The notes: generated by a model not told the origin, from the sequence alone. Positions 42,238 to 51,534 are shown, numbered from the stretch's first letter. The stretch is DNA of 64,000 nt from S015-6 sp964384945 (GCA_964384945.1 CAYLMK010000014.1:1-64000), one strand, 5' to 3'. A program made the numbers and translations.

Positions 42238-44145
42238 TTACGGAAGCTTCCCCATGCTCGCAAGCTCGTCCGCAACGTCCCGCAAGCCGAGTTCTTCCAG
42301 TGTATTTCGGGTAGGTGCGCCGGTGACCTTGTCCCACCCGACGACCCTGTAATAGTCGTCCAGCATCCTGTCCATGCCTTCCGGCGTCAATCGCTCGCCC
42401 TTGTAAGGCCCCGAGGGAACAGGCTCTTCCATTGCCCTGCCATGAATCGTATCGTCCTGCCGCGTGATCCCCTCCCGGACAAGGAAGGCTCGCTCCACGT
42501 TGTTGATCCTCGCCGCGATCTCCTTCATTCTCTTCTCGTCGAAATCCACGCCGGTGGCGGCCGTGAGCAATTCTCCCATCTCCTTCAATCCGATGGCTGT
42601 TCCGAACCAAGCGCTCGAGAACTTGCAGATTCCCAGGGCATCGCACATGGCGCACAGGGATGCATAGTAGTTCACGAGCCCTCCCTTGCCCTCATACGAC
42701 CGCGGATTCGCCGCTTCTTCGTGACCGAAAAGCTTCTTGGCCGTCGCGGGCTTCATCGGGTAAAACTCGACTCCCGGCCACCCGCGCTGCGGGTCGGCCC
42801 CGCGACTCGAAACCGCATCCGAGAGGGCGCATCCTTTGAGTGTTCGAATGTCCACTTGATCGATGTCACCGCCCTTGGTGTGGGAGATGTACTTCTCGGC
42901 GCCCTTGCCGATCCTCTTTGCAGCGATGGCCGAACCTTCCGCCAGCACATCCCCCAGTCCCTCCCTCCGGATCACCTTCATCAGCATCTCGATCTGGGCA
43001 TCCGCGTTTCCCCATAGCAGGGGAATTCCATCCGTATCCTCCTTCGTGATGATCCCCCGCTGGTACCACTCATAGGCCGCAGCCAGGGTAATCCCGGACG
43101 TATCGCCGCAGATTCCGTATTCATTGCAAATGTTGTTGATCTTGAGCAGGGCGGCCTCATCGTTGTTGCCGCAGGAAGGACCGTGCGCGCTCATGATGCA
43201 GAATTCTGTGCCGTGACCCTCCTCGCCCGCGTGGGCCCCTTTCTTGATCTTGAACTCATGCTTGCAGTGTATGGGGCAACCGAAGCAGGCGACGCTCCTC
43301 GTCATGTGCTTCATCATGCTCTTCGCACTGTAGTTCTCGATGTAATCGATGTCAGCCGTCACCTGAGCGTTCCTCGCCACCGATCTCCCCTGGGAATGGT
43401 ACTGGGTCAGGTACATCAACGTCCCAACCTTGGAAAAGCTCTCATAGGTAGGCCCTTTCCTGATCCTCATGACCCAGTCTCTGGCGATCGCCTTGAACCG
43501 CTGCGGATCGGCTACGTGGAAACCTCTTGTTCCCCGGACCGCCACGGCCTTAAGATTCTTCGACCCCATCACCGTGCCCATGCCGGTCTTGCCGCAGGCA
43601 TTGCCGTAGTCGGTCATCAGGGACGCGAACCGAACCAGGTTTTCACCCCCGGGACCGATGGCTGCGATTCGTATGCGAGGGTCTCCCAGTTCGTCCCGCA
43701 GGATCGCGTACGTCTGCGAAACCACCTTGCCCCAGAGATGGCCGGCGTCCCTGATTTCCACCCGGTCGTCATCGATCCACAGATAGACGGGCCTGTCAGC
43801 GGCCCCCTCGAGGATGATGTGGTCGTATCCGGCCCACTTCACTTCGGGGCCGAAATGCCCACCAGCGTTCGAATCCCCCAATATGCCCGTAAGAGGCGAC
43901 TTGGAAGTAACGTGGATTCTCCCTGAGGTAACCAGGCCTGTGCCGGTCAGCGGAGAGGTCCCGAAAAACAGTTTGTTCTCCGGCCCGAGGGGATCGATGC
44001 CCGGTTTCACCTCATCGTACAGGAGACGTGAGTTCACACCCCTGCCGCCCGCGAAGTCGTCCCGGAGCGTCTTGGGGTATTCCTCCTTTCGTATGCTTCG
44101 ATCTGTCAGGTTCACACGCAAGAGAGATCCCGCCCACCCGTACAT
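42238..44145 (-). CDS. Aldehyde ferredoxin oxidoreductase (AOR family, tungsten/molybdopterin)
   Basis: A 635-aa AOR-family enzyme: N-terminal MYGWAGSLLRVNLTDRSI and FAGGRGVNSRLLYDE, pterin-binding region with GPGGENLVRFASL and CGKTGMGTVMGSKNLKA, and the 4Fe-4S ligands CFGCPIHC plus a distal Cys in LGICKF. Family members oxidise aldehydes to acids or reduce acids at low potential, and some act on aromatic or acyl-CoA substrates. The ATG at 44145 follows GGGGAGG; the upstream extension overlaps the ferredoxin gene. The ferredoxin gene lies immediately upstream (32 bp) and is the likely electron partner. Tungsten rather than molybdenum is inferred from the family only. Confidence 0.92.
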   Translation of the reverse strand: MYGWAGSLLRVNLTDRSIRKEEYPKTLRDDFAGGRGVNSRLLYDEVKPGIDPLGPENKLFFGTSPLTGTGLVTSGRIHVTSKSPLTGILGDSNAGGHFGPEVKWAGYDHIILEGAADRPVYLWIDDDRVEIRDAGHLWGKVVSQTYAILRDELGDPRIRIAAIGPGGENLVRFASLMTDYGNACGKTGMGTVMGSKNLKAVAVRGTRGFHVADPQRFKAIARDWVMRIRKGPTYESFSKVGTLMYLTQYHSQGRSVARNAQVTADIDYIENYSAKSMMKHMTRSVACFGCPIHCKHEFKIKKGAHAGEEGHGTEFCIMSAHGPSCGNNDEAALLKINNICNEYGICGDTSGITLAAAYEWYQRGIITKEDTDGIPLLWGNADAQIEMLMKVIRREGLGDVLAEGSAIAAKRIGKGAEKYISHTKGGDIDQVDIRTLKGCALSDAVSSRGADPQRGWPGVEFYPMKPATAKKLFGHEEAANPRSYEGKGGLVNYYASLCAMCDALGICKFSSAWFGTAIGLKEMGELLTAATGVDFDEKRMKEIAARINNVERAFLVREGITRQDDTIHGRAMEEPVPSGPYKGERLTPEGMDRMLDDYYRVVGWDKVTGAPTRNTLEELGLRDVADELASMGKLP

Positions 44146-44177
44146 GAAGTTGCCTCCCCTGATCGGAAATGAGGACC

Positions 44178-44630
44178 CTATGCTTTGTCCATGGAAGTCA
44201 ACGTACCGATTGCTTTCGTGTCCACGTAGAGAATCGCACCGGTCGGGCACCATTTCGCACATTCCGGATCTCCGTCGCAGAGATCGCACTTGAATACCTG
44301 GCCTGTGTGCGGGTCGATCCGCATCGCGCCGAAAGGACACGCCGCGACACACGCGTAGCACCCGATGCAGTTGTTTGTCGAAACGCGGACGATCCCCGTC
44401 TCCTTGTCCCGCCGGATCGGCTTTTCCCCCTCAACGGGACAGGCCTTTTCACAGGGAGGCGCGAGACAATGCCTGCAGATCATCGGCGTATCCAGGCCCT
44501 TCCTGTTCTTCTGGATCCAGATTCTCGCCTTGACCGGGTTAAACATACCGCTCTTCTCCAGGGAACAGGACATCTCGCACGTCCTGCAGTTCACGCACAG
44601 TGCCGGCCTGGAAATCAGTTTCTTGGGCAT
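44178..44630 (-). CDS. Four-cluster ferredoxin (16 Cys), AOR electron-transfer subunit
   Basis: A 150-aa HycB/AOR-associated ferredoxin with four 4Fe-4S motifs in the order CVNCRTCEMSC, CRHCLAPPCEKACP, CIGCYACVAACP, CDLCDGDPECAKWCP. This arrangement is that of the small electron-wire subunits of molybdopterin and tungsten enzymes. The ATG at 44630 begins MPKKLISRPALC. It is directly upstream of the AOR gene and 50 bp downstream of a CrtI-like gene, so it could link the AOR to the flavoproteins of this operon. Confidence 0.9.
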   Translation of the reverse strand: MPKKLISRPALCVNCRTCEMSCSLEKSGMFNPVKARIWIQKNRKGLDTPMICRHCLAPPCEKACPVEGEKPIRRDKETGIVRVSTNNCIGCYACVAACPFGAMRIDPHTGQVFKCDLCDGDPECAKWCPTGAILYVDTKAIGTLTSMDKA

Positions 44631-44680
44631 AGTCCTTGTGGCCTTTCTCTGCAAGTCTGGATGGAACCGCCTCTGTCGAT

Positions 44681-46033
44681 CTACTTCGCTTGCTGGATCG
44701 CCTCCGTTGCCAGGCGGGCGCATCTTCCGATCGCGGACATGCTGATTCCTCTGGCTTCCCGGACGGTGTTCGACACGACAAACAGATTGCGGAATTTCGG
44801 CACCCGCATCGAGGGGCGTTTCGTGCAGACGAATCCGGGAGACTGGGCAATTCCGTACACGCCGGCATGCGCCACCCGCCACCGATATCCCTTCTTCAGC
44901 TGCGGGTAGAGTCGAATCGATTCCCGCTCGAGCATGGCAATCGTCTCGCGGATCTGCCGCCTCACCTTTGCCTGATCCCGGCTGAGCAGATCAGGAAGCT
45001 CGTCGTAATGCCCCTGGTAGGAGACATGGAACTGGTGCTGGTTCACATCGTCCCCGTAGGAGGGCATGGGGTAGAAGATCCCGGAAAAACCCGATTCCGG
45101 AAGATTCGGCGCCCAGCGGAAGGTCTGGGTGTCGAAAAGGGGTTCGTCCAGTCCGTAGATGATGCTCCAGGCCGTGCTCACTTTCGCGCCGATCCACCTC
45201 ACCCAATCGGTCCACCACCTGGGAAAGGCATCCTCGTCCATAACCTTGAACAGGTCCCAGAGGGGGAGCGTAACCACCACGAAATCGGCCTGTTCCGTTT
45301 CCACGTCCAGCACCTGGCTGTGGAAGAGCCGTTCCCCGACCTCCAGGTTGACCCCCACCGCCTCCCCCTTGCGGGTCGCCACGCTCTCCACCCGCGCATT
45401 CAGCCTCACCTCGCCCCCCCGGGCTTGAATGGTATCCGCGAGGGGCTGCAACACCCGGTTCATGCCTCCCTTGATCACGCCGCCCATTTCGCTCAATTTG
45501 CGGCCTCCATCGATGAACTCCCGAAGAATATAGATCATCTCACCCGTCGAATAGGTCTCGAAGCGGTTGCCCACACTCGTCGAACAGGCCAGGTAGAAGA
45601 AGAGCTTGTGGATCCCGGGATCGTCGGACACGCTCTCCACCCATTCGCTGAGAGGCAGATCATCCAGTTGTGCGATCTCTTCGGGAGTTAGACGCATCAT
45701 TTCACCGAAGACCTTCTTGTACATGTCCGCAGTGAACAATTCCTTGGGCCCCATCCATTTCCCTTCATGGTAGATCTCGCTCTTCCCCATTTCCGCCAAC
45801 TCCGGATAGGGAAGCCCCAAGTCCGCGAAGATCGACTCCAAGTGCCCCGCCCGAGAGGGAATGTGCGCCCCGTCGTCCAGAACCTGGCCCGCATGGAGGA
45901 TGCTCTTCGCACGCCCCCCGATAACAGCGTCTTTTTCCAGCACGAGCACTTTCTTGCCCGCATGGGCGAGAAGCGCTCCCGTACAAAGTCCGCCATAGCC
46001 TGCGCCCACAACGATCACATCCCACCGACCCAT
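44681..46033 (-). CDS. CrtI-like FAD oxidoreductase
   Basis: A 450-aa phytoene-desaturase-superfamily protein: VIVVGAGYGGLCTGALLAHAGKKVLVLEKDAVIGGRAKS (GxGxxG and the following acidic motif), DDGAHIP, a central substrate region, and a C-terminal FAD-closing segment FVVSNTVREARGISMSAIG. The ATG at 46033 follows GGAGGGGAG. It is shorter than the other family members here and pairs with the 46076 gene, 42 bp upstream, suggesting a heteromeric enzyme as seen for some CrtI relatives. Reaction unknown: desaturation, saturation or isomerisation of a lipid. Confidence 0.85.
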   Translation of the reverse strand: MGRWDVIVVGAGYGGLCTGALLAHAGKKVLVLEKDAVIGGRAKSILHAGQVLDDGAHIPSRAGHLESIFADLGLPYPELAEMGKSEIYHEGKWMGPKELFTADMYKKVFGEMMRLTPEEIAQLDDLPLSEWVESVSDDPGIHKLFFYLACSTSVGNRFETYSTGEMIYILREFIDGGRKLSEMGGVIKGGMNRVLQPLADTIQARGGEVRLNARVESVATRKGEAVGVNLEVGERLFHSQVLDVETEQADFVVVTLPLWDLFKVMDEDAFPRWWTDWVRWIGAKVSTAWSIIYGLDEPLFDTQTFRWAPNLPESGFSGIFYPMPSYGDDVNQHQFHVSYQGHYDELPDLLSRDQAKVRRQIRETIAMLERESIRLYPQLKKGYRWRVAHAGVYGIAQSPGFVCTKRPSMRVPKFRNLFVVSNTVREARGISMSAIGRCARLATEAIQQAK

Positions 46034-46075
46034 CGCGCTCTCCCCTCCTGGTTTCAAGAACTGGTCCTCAGCCAG

Positions 46076-47392
46076 TCATCTCCCGGATAGAATCTGTCGG
46101 ACCACCTCTTTGGCCGAAAGGGCGCACGCCTCGATTCCGACAGTCCCCGGCGGCATACAACCATCTCCCACATTGTACAGGTTCTCGATCGGGGTCTTCG
46201 TGGGCATCGGATACCCGGGCCACCTCCGCATGGACGGCCACTCACCCTGATGGGTCGCGACCAGGACTCTTTGCTCTTTTCTGTTGAAAGACGGGAAATT
46301 CTCTTCCAGGTCCCTCATGATCTCTTCGATCGTCTGCTTTCGTCTCATGGGCGGGATGGAGGATTCCGGCACACTGAAGGTCGTGGTCATGTGCACCCCC
46401 GGCGGCGCCAACTCCGGACAGGTCAGCGTCGGACACTCGAGGAAGATCAGCCTCCGGGTGTTTCCGAAATTGAAGATTCCGGGAAAGGGGTGGAGCGGCT
46501 CCTCCGAAAAGATGCTCACGTGAATCACCGGTGTTTCGAACGGGTGTTCCCGGAGAAGGGACAGGTAGCTCTTGTCGAAATTCTCTTCTCCGCCCAGTTC
46601 GACGGTCTTCTTCGGGCCTGCGTTGCTGATGACGAAATCCGCCTCCACGGTCTCTTCGACACCGGTTCTCTCCACCACGGCGCCCCTGACGCGCCCCTTC
46701 TCCACGAGAATGCCCTTGCAGGCCGTTCTGCGGTTGACCGTTGAGCCCCTCTCCTCGATCGCCCTGGCCAGGGAGTTCATCATTTCCACGTTCCCATGGA
46801 CCGCAATACCATACCGGTTGTTCCTCCCCATGGCCTTCAGGAAACGGAAGTACTCGCCTGCCGGGACCTCGTTCGGACTTGTGCCGATAAAGGCAGCGCA
46901 AAATCCCCGCAGCAGATTGTGAACCTCCGGATGCTTCGTGTGCCGAGACAGCCACGCCTCGAAGGAAATCTTGTCGGAAGGCTCCCGCCCGCTGAGGGCC
47001 CTCTTGAAATGGATCACAAGACCCCCGGCTGCGGCCGCATCTCCCATGGCGAATTCCAGCATGCCCAGCAGGCCGCCCCCCCCTTCCGTGGGAGCGTCGT
47101 ACTCCCCGTGCCGGAGACGGTAGCGAAACCCTCCTGTGCATTCCCGAACGTCGAAGGCCGCCCCCATCCGCCGAAAGGTCTCATGGAATGCGCTTCGCTC
47201 GCCGAAAGGAACCAGGATGGCGCCGGTCGTCACCTTGCACCCGCGTATGTCGCGTGTTGAGCATCGACCGCCCAAGGCAGCCAACCTCTCGACGACCGAG
47301 ACCTTCATACCCTCCGCCGCAAGCCTGGCCGCTGCACAAAGCCCCCCCACCCCGGAACCGATGACCAGCGCGTCCACTTTTCGCCTAGCCAT
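46076..47392 (-). CDS. CrtI-like FAD oxidoreductase
   Basis: A 438-aa flavoprotein: ALVIGSGVGGLCAAARLAAEGMKVSVVERLAALGGRCSTR at the N-terminus, FVISNAGPKKTVEL in the middle and NLYNVGDGCMPPGTVGIEACALSAK at the C-terminus. GGAGG precedes the ATG. It lies between the DUF362 ferredoxin-like gene and the 44681 relative. The family assignment is clear, but no substrate can be named. The context of ferredoxins suggests that electrons come from or go to Fe-S carriers rather than oxygen or quinone. Confidence 0.85.
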   Translation of the reverse strand: MARRKVDALVIGSGVGGLCAAARLAAEGMKVSVVERLAALGGRCSTRDIRGCKVTTGAILVPFGERSAFHETFRRMGAAFDVRECTGGFRYRLRHGEYDAPTEGGGGLLGMLEFAMGDAAAAGGLVIHFKRALSGREPSDKISFEAWLSRHTKHPEVHNLLRGFCAAFIGTSPNEVPAGEYFRFLKAMGRNNRYGIAVHGNVEMMNSLARAIEERGSTVNRRTACKGILVEKGRVRGAVVERTGVEETVEADFVISNAGPKKTVELGGEENFDKSYLSLLREHPFETPVIHVSIFSEEPLHPFPGIFNFGNTRRLIFLECPTLTCPELAPPGVHMTTTFSVPESSIPPMRRKQTIEEIMRDLEENFPSFNRKEQRVLVATHQGEWPSMRRWPGYPMPTKTPIENLYNVGDGCMPPGTVGIEACALSAKEVVRQILSGR

Positions 47393-47440
47393 GTCCTCCG
47401 CCCTTCGTGTGGGGTTTCATTCGGCAGAAGGGACTACACG

Positions 47441-48517
47441 TTACGCGATTTCGAAAATCTCCCTGTCATATTCCACATGCAAGGCGCCCTCCGGGCAGAA
47501 CTCCACACAGCAGTAACACGAAATGCACTTCTCCGGGTCGATGACGGGAACCTCCGCAAAAGAGATCGCTCCGGCGGGGCAGGATTCATCCCCGCACAGC
47601 CTGCAGAGAACGCATTTCTCCTCATCCAGTTTCGGCCGGATTCTCGTGATTTCCTCGTAGGGGTTGAACGCCGGATCGATCATGGCGAAGGTCGGCGGCT
47701 TCTCGAAGGGCGGAAGAATTTCGAAGTCGCCCTCAACGTCGATCTTCTCCATCTCGATCTCTCCCAGGCCCTGCTCCCGTGCCATTTCCAGTTTCTTGAT
47801 CGCTCTCGGGTCCCATCCCATCATGACCGTGAGCACTGCATCGACTTCGACCCCATTGGTTCCCGCAACGATCTTCCCCACCTGTCTCGGTCTGCCGTGG
47901 GTGGGGCCGCCTCCTTCCATGGCCACGATCGCGTCGACGATGTTCAACTGAGGCGTTCGGTACTTGTACAGATCGAGCCACAACTGGGTCAGCCTTTTCA
48001 GACTTTTCGACTCCAGGTGGTACCGCGCCTTCATGGCACCCACGACGTAGCCGTACAGGTTCTTGATACAGCAGGACAGCCCGCAGAGAACATGGGTCTT
48101 CATCTTCGGGATGTTGATCAGGTAATCCACATCGATGACCTTCCTCGAAAGGAACACCTTCGGGATGATCTCGGAGCCGATATCGACGAATTCGCCCTCC
48201 TTGCTGATGTTCCAGTAGTGGTCGCCCGCGAGATCCAGGATCCCGGACATCCTGATCGTGTGCATCGCCCCTGTATCAAGATTCCCCGGGTTGTCCCCGA
48301 TCACGACGTCGCCGGTTTGCTCGAGGCAGGCATCCAGAACGGCCTTTACCACCCTGGCATCGGTCAGGGCCGATTTTTCCGGACCCACGGCCGCTCCGAA
48401 ATTGGGTTTGAGCAGGACGCTCTTGCCCTTCAGATCCACTTGGAATGCTTCGAAGATATCATCGATCGTGGTTCGCAGGTGCTCCCAGTCGGTGTCGCGT
48501 ATCATTACCCTGGACAT
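47441..48517 (-). CDS. DUF362 protein with C-terminal 2[4Fe-4S] ferredoxin domain
   Basis: A 358-aa protein: DUF362 core (SVLLKPNFGAAVGPEKSALTDARVVKAVLD, VVIGDNPGNLDTG, LINIPKMKTHVLCGLSCCIKNLYG, VVDAIVAMEGGGPTHGRPR-type segment) followed by two clusters, CVLCRLCGDESCPAGAI and CISCYCCVEFCPEGAL. DUF362/ferredoxin proteins are common in anaerobes and are presumed electron carriers; function is not established. The ATG at 48517 is chosen because the longer frame overlaps the OYE gene. It sits between an OYE reductase and CrtI-like genes, consistent with an electron-shuttling role. Confidence 0.86.
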   Translation of the reverse strand: MSRVMIRDTDWEHLRTTIDDIFEAFQVDLKGKSVLLKPNFGAAVGPEKSALTDARVVKAVLDACLEQTGDVVIGDNPGNLDTGAMHTIRMSGILDLAGDHYWNISKEGEFVDIGSEIIPKVFLSRKVIDVDYLINIPKMKTHVLCGLSCCIKNLYGYVVGAMKARYHLESKSLKRLTQLWLDLYKYRTPQLNIVDAIVAMEGGGPTHGRPRQVGKIVAGTNGVEVDAVLTVMMGWDPRAIKKLEMAREQGLGEIEMEKIDVEGDFEILPPFEKPPTFAMIDPAFNPYEEITRIRPKLDEEKCVLCRLCGDESCPAGAISFAEVPVIDPEKCISCYCCVEFCPEGALHVEYDREIFEIA

Positions 48518-48567
48518 GGGGCGGCCCTCATCGAAAGGACGTTCCGTTTCCCTGCCGGTCGAGGCCG

Positions 48568-50625
48568 TCAAATCTCCTGGCCTGCCACGAAGCCGGCGGT
48601 AATCGCTTCCTGAAGCTTGGCGGGTTCTCCGCAATCCCCGACGACGAATACTTGAGGGATTCTCCCTTCAAAGCGATCCGCCAGTTCCCGGTTGGTCGTA
48701 ATGTTGATCGGCACCACGGTGTCCGCTTCGATGAAATGCGTTTCGCCTTCCCGGCTGATCCTGACCCCTCTATCCGTTATTCCCACAACGTCCGCCTTCG
48801 TGAGAAGTTGGGCCCCCGCTTCCTTCAAATTCTTCAGAAACACCCATCGGTGGATGATGTCGATGTCGCTACCCATGCGATTCGACCGTTCCACAATCGT
48901 CACCTGCTTTCCACTCTCCGCCAGGGTCTCGCCCAACTCCACACCGGCGAATCCGCCTCCCAGGATGGCCACACGCTTCTTGAAGGGAAAGGGAAACCGA
49001 AGAAGCCGTCGCAAGAGCCTGGGATGATAGAAGAACCGCACAAACAGCGCGGCACCCAGGGAGAGCAACCTGCGCACGAATCCTCCCTTCTGCGGGAGCC
49101 GTCCTGCCAGTAGCGACTCTGCGTCACTCCGACCGAGGACGATGTCCTTCTCGATACCGGGGACATCGAGAGGCGCCGCTCTGCCCCCCTGCGCCACCAC
49201 GAGCACGTCCGGATTCACTTCCCTGACGAGCTCGGGCGTCACCTCGGTGTTCAGCCGCACATCGATCGACAGCTTCTTCACCTCCCGGGTCATATACTTC
49301 AGCACCGGCCCGATCCTCGGGTTGGTGATCGAGCTCAAAAGCATCGCCCCACCCAACCTCGGTTTCTTTTCGCAGAGGGTTACCCGGTGCCCCCGCAAGG
49401 TGGCAACGCGCGCAGCCTCCATGCCGCCGGGCCCTCCTCCGACCACCAGAACACGCTTGTTCACCTTTGCCGGCCGTTCCTCCGGATACTTCCACTCCCT
49501 CCCCATTCGGCCGTTCACCGTGCAATGCACCGGCGGGTTGTCCGAGGCTGCCATGCAGCGGCAGCAGTTCATGCAAGGCCGGATGTCATCCAATCGGCCC
49601 GTCTGCGCCTTGATCGGAAGCTGGGGGTCAGCGACCAACGCCCTGGCCATGTAAACCATGTCCGCGCGGCCCTCGGCAACCGCCCGCTCCGCCACTTCGA
49701 TATCCTGGATCTGCGTCCCTGCCGCCACCGGAATCTTGACAACGCTCTTGACCCCCTCCGCCATGTGAATCCACGACCCCTGCGGCACCTGGGTCTGGAT
49801 CATCGCCACGCTGGCGTTATGCCAGCCGGCCATCACATCGATCTGTTTCACACCGGCCTCTTCCAGCATGGGCGCCATCTTCTTCGTATCTTCCAGGTTG
49901 TATCCCTTTCCGTCCAGCAGGTCGGCCCCGCTGATGCGGCAGAGGATCGGGAAATCGCCGCCGGTCTTCTTCCGGATGTTGGCTATGATCTCGAGAAAAA
50001 GACGCATCCGGTTCTCCAGACTGCCGCCGTAGCGGTCCTGACGCTTGTTCGTCGCCGGAGAGAGGAACTGGGCGATCACATACCCCACGGAAGCGATGAC
50101 CTCCACCGCATCGAACCCCGCCTCCTGTGTCCGCCGGGCTCCGTCGCCGTAAGCCTCTACGATCTCGTGAATCTCCTCGACCGTGAGCTCCTTCGGCATG
50201 GTCGGCTCCAGAGGCCCCCCCATGCGGAAGGGCGTCCCCGGCCGGCCCCAGCAAGTCAGCCCCGAGGGGCTCACCAGTTGCACCGGACCGTCCCCAAAGG
50301 CCCAGCTGTAACCCACGCCCATCTGGGTGTAAATCCTCGCCCCGTAAGGGCGGACCGTCTCGACCAGGTCTTTCAGGCCCGGAATGAATCGGTCGTCGTA
50401 GAGCCCCAGCATCGGGTCCTCGATCAGTCGGGTAGCCGTACAGCTCACGCCCATGAGCGCAACGCCACCCTTGGCCCGCTCGACATAGAAGGCCTTGGCG
50501 GCCTCGGACATCCCGCCGTCTTTCCCCATGGCGATGGCCATGGCGGGCATCTTGATTCGGTTTCTCAACTCCATGTTTCCGACCATGATCGGTTCGAACA
50601 ACTTTGTCGGTTTCCGCCTGTTCAT
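48568..50625 (-). CDS. OYE/dienoyl-CoA reductase-type flavoenzyme with an inserted hydrophobic segment
   Basis: The 685-aa protein is colinear with the BaiCD/BaiH family: MNRRKPTKLFEPIMVGNMELRNRI, SVGYVIAQFLSPATNKRQDRYGGSLENR, Fe-S linker CMNCCRC with a later CTVNG, VLVVGGGPGGMEAARVATLRG and VAILGGGFAGVELGETLAESG. Before the second Rossmann motif there is an insertion, about residues 505-540 (FVRRLLSLGAALFVRFFYHP and an Arg-rich end), that the other OYE copies lack; it could contact membrane or a partner. GGAGAG precedes the ATG. It follows the MarR gene by 28 bp and begins the enzyme part of the long operon. Confidence 0.88.
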   Translation of the reverse strand: MNRRKPTKLFEPIMVGNMELRNRIKMPAMAIAMGKDGGMSEAAKAFYVERAKGGVALMGVSCTATRLIEDPMLGLYDDRFIPGLKDLVETVRPYGARIYTQMGVGYSWAFGDGPVQLVSPSGLTCWGRPGTPFRMGGPLEPTMPKELTVEEIHEIVEAYGDGARRTQEAGFDAVEVIASVGYVIAQFLSPATNKRQDRYGGSLENRMRLFLEIIANIRKKTGGDFPILCRISGADLLDGKGYNLEDTKKMAPMLEEAGVKQIDVMAGWHNASVAMIQTQVPQGSWIHMAEGVKSVVKIPVAAGTQIQDIEVAERAVAEGRADMVYMARALVADPQLPIKAQTGRLDDIRPCMNCCRCMAASDNPPVHCTVNGRMGREWKYPEERPAKVNKRVLVVGGGPGGMEAARVATLRGHRVTLCEKKPRLGGAMLLSSITNPRIGPVLKYMTREVKKLSIDVRLNTEVTPELVREVNPDVLVVAQGGRAAPLDVPGIEKDIVLGRSDAESLLAGRLPQKGGFVRRLLSLGAALFVRFFYHPRLLRRLLRFPFPFKKRVAILGGGFAGVELGETLAESGKQVTIVERSNRMGSDIDIIHRWVFLKNLKEAGAQLLTKADVVGITDRGVRISREGETHFIEADTVVPINITTNRELADRFEGRIPQVFVVGDCGEPAKLQEAITAGFVAGQEI

Positions 50626-50653
50626 CGTCTCTCTCCACGGCTGCTATTCAAAA

Positions 50654-51169
50654 TCACTTTTTTCTGAACTGCTTGGCAAGCGTTATTTGCAGAGGCTCTA
50701 TGAGAGAACTCAGTCCATCCTGAAAATCCTGGCTGTCCACGGAAAGGAAGAACCCCGTCTTCTCGAGGGCCGAAGTGAAATTCCGGCGATCCTCCTCCGG
50801 GAGCCTTTCCAACCAGGTGGAGGAAATCTGCCGGATCAGGTCATTGAACCTTGACTGAAGTCGACGGCCGGCTACGTCCAGCTCGATCTTGACCATGCGC
50901 CGGTCCGTCCGAGAGTGCCGTCTCTTGACCAGCCGTTTCTCCTCCATCTTGTCAAAGACATTCGTCAGCGTGGACAAGGCCAGGCCCGTCCTCATGGACA
51001 CCTCCTTGATCGAAATCGGATTCTCGTCCAGGACCTGCATGACCACCTTCTCGTTCATGGAAAGGGTGGCCCCGAAGAACTCGTCCAGGCTGCTCAGCAG
51101 GATGATGTAGGTCTTTCCCATCAGGTTGAAATAGTCCTGAATCACCTTCACTCGATCGGTTTCTTTCAT
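50654..51169 (-). CDS. MarR-family transcriptional regulator
   Basis: A 171-aa winged-helix regulator: MNEKVVMQVLDENPISIKEVSMRTGLALSTLTNVFDKMEEKRLVKRR is the helix-turn-helix, and HSRTDRRMVKIELDVAG the wing with the conserved Asp-Arg pair. The flanking helices are those of MarR dimers. It is the first gene of the long minus-strand operon ending at 35480 and has a strong promoter at 51268-51296 with overlapping repeated elements. It is the natural candidate to bind these and the matching elements at 6035, 61054 and 61188. A ligand is not evident; lipids or CoA esters are plausible. Confidence 0.88.
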   Translation of the reverse strand: MKETDRVKVIQDYFNLMGKTYIILLSSLDEFFGATLSMNEKVVMQVLDENPISIKEVSMRTGLALSTLTNVFDKMEEKRLVKRRHSRTDRRMVKIELDVAGRRLQSRFNDLIRQISSTWLERLPEEDRRNFTSALEKTGFFLSVDSQDFQDGLSSLIEPLQITLAKQFRKK

Positions 51170-51239
51170 GAAAGTAACCTCTCAGCATTTACTCCATATC
51201 TATTTAATAATCAAAACAAAATCTTCATTCAAAAACGCA

Positions 51240-51296
51240 CAGAAAATACCACTGTTTCTTTTTTCAAAAAATACCATTTTCGTAATATCATGTCAA
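51240..51296 (-). promoter_or_regulatory. marR operon promoter with tandem AAAATACCA elements
   Basis: On the minus strand TTGACA (51291-51296), 17 bp, and TATTTT (51268-51273) form a near-consensus promoter for the MarR-led operon. The 20-bp element TACGAAAATGGTATTTTTTG (reverse strand of 51265-51284) fills spacer and -10. A second CAGAAAATACCA copy lies at 51240-51251, 25 bp away. The same element and promoter occur at 61054-61086. Confidence 0.7.
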
Positions 51297-51315
51297 CTTC
51301 CGCTTCGGTTCGGAC

Positions 51316-51477
51316 TCAAACATGGTACCGATAGTACATGTTTTTCGCTTCCTTCGCCGTCTTGACCAGATAAAGGCGCAGGTTCGGTTCCTTGATCAAT
51401 GTACGGAGGATCTTGAAGGCGTAGTAAGCCGCCGCGACAACAATCACCCACTTGAACAAGGTCATGACGAAACCCAT
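51316..51477 (-). CDS. Small single-pass membrane protein (53 aa)
   Basis: The 53-aa product has one transmembrane helix (FVMTLFKWVIVVAAAYYAF, residues 3-21) and a basic cytoplasmic tail ending KEAKNMYYRYHV. AAGGAGGGCAAC precedes the ATG at 51477, a strong ribosome site, and the gene follows the CrtI-like gene at 51535 by 57 bp. Such a protein could anchor the neighbouring flavoprotein to the membrane, where lipid substrates reside; this is inference. Confidence 0.65.
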   Translation of the reverse strand: MGFVMTLFKWVIVVAAAYYAFKILRTLIKEPNLRLYLVKTAKEAKNMYYRYHV

Positions 51478-51534
51478 GTTGCCCTCCTTCCCAGGCCTCG
51501 CGCGCTTCCTTTCCTGTTCCCTGTTTGCCACGCA

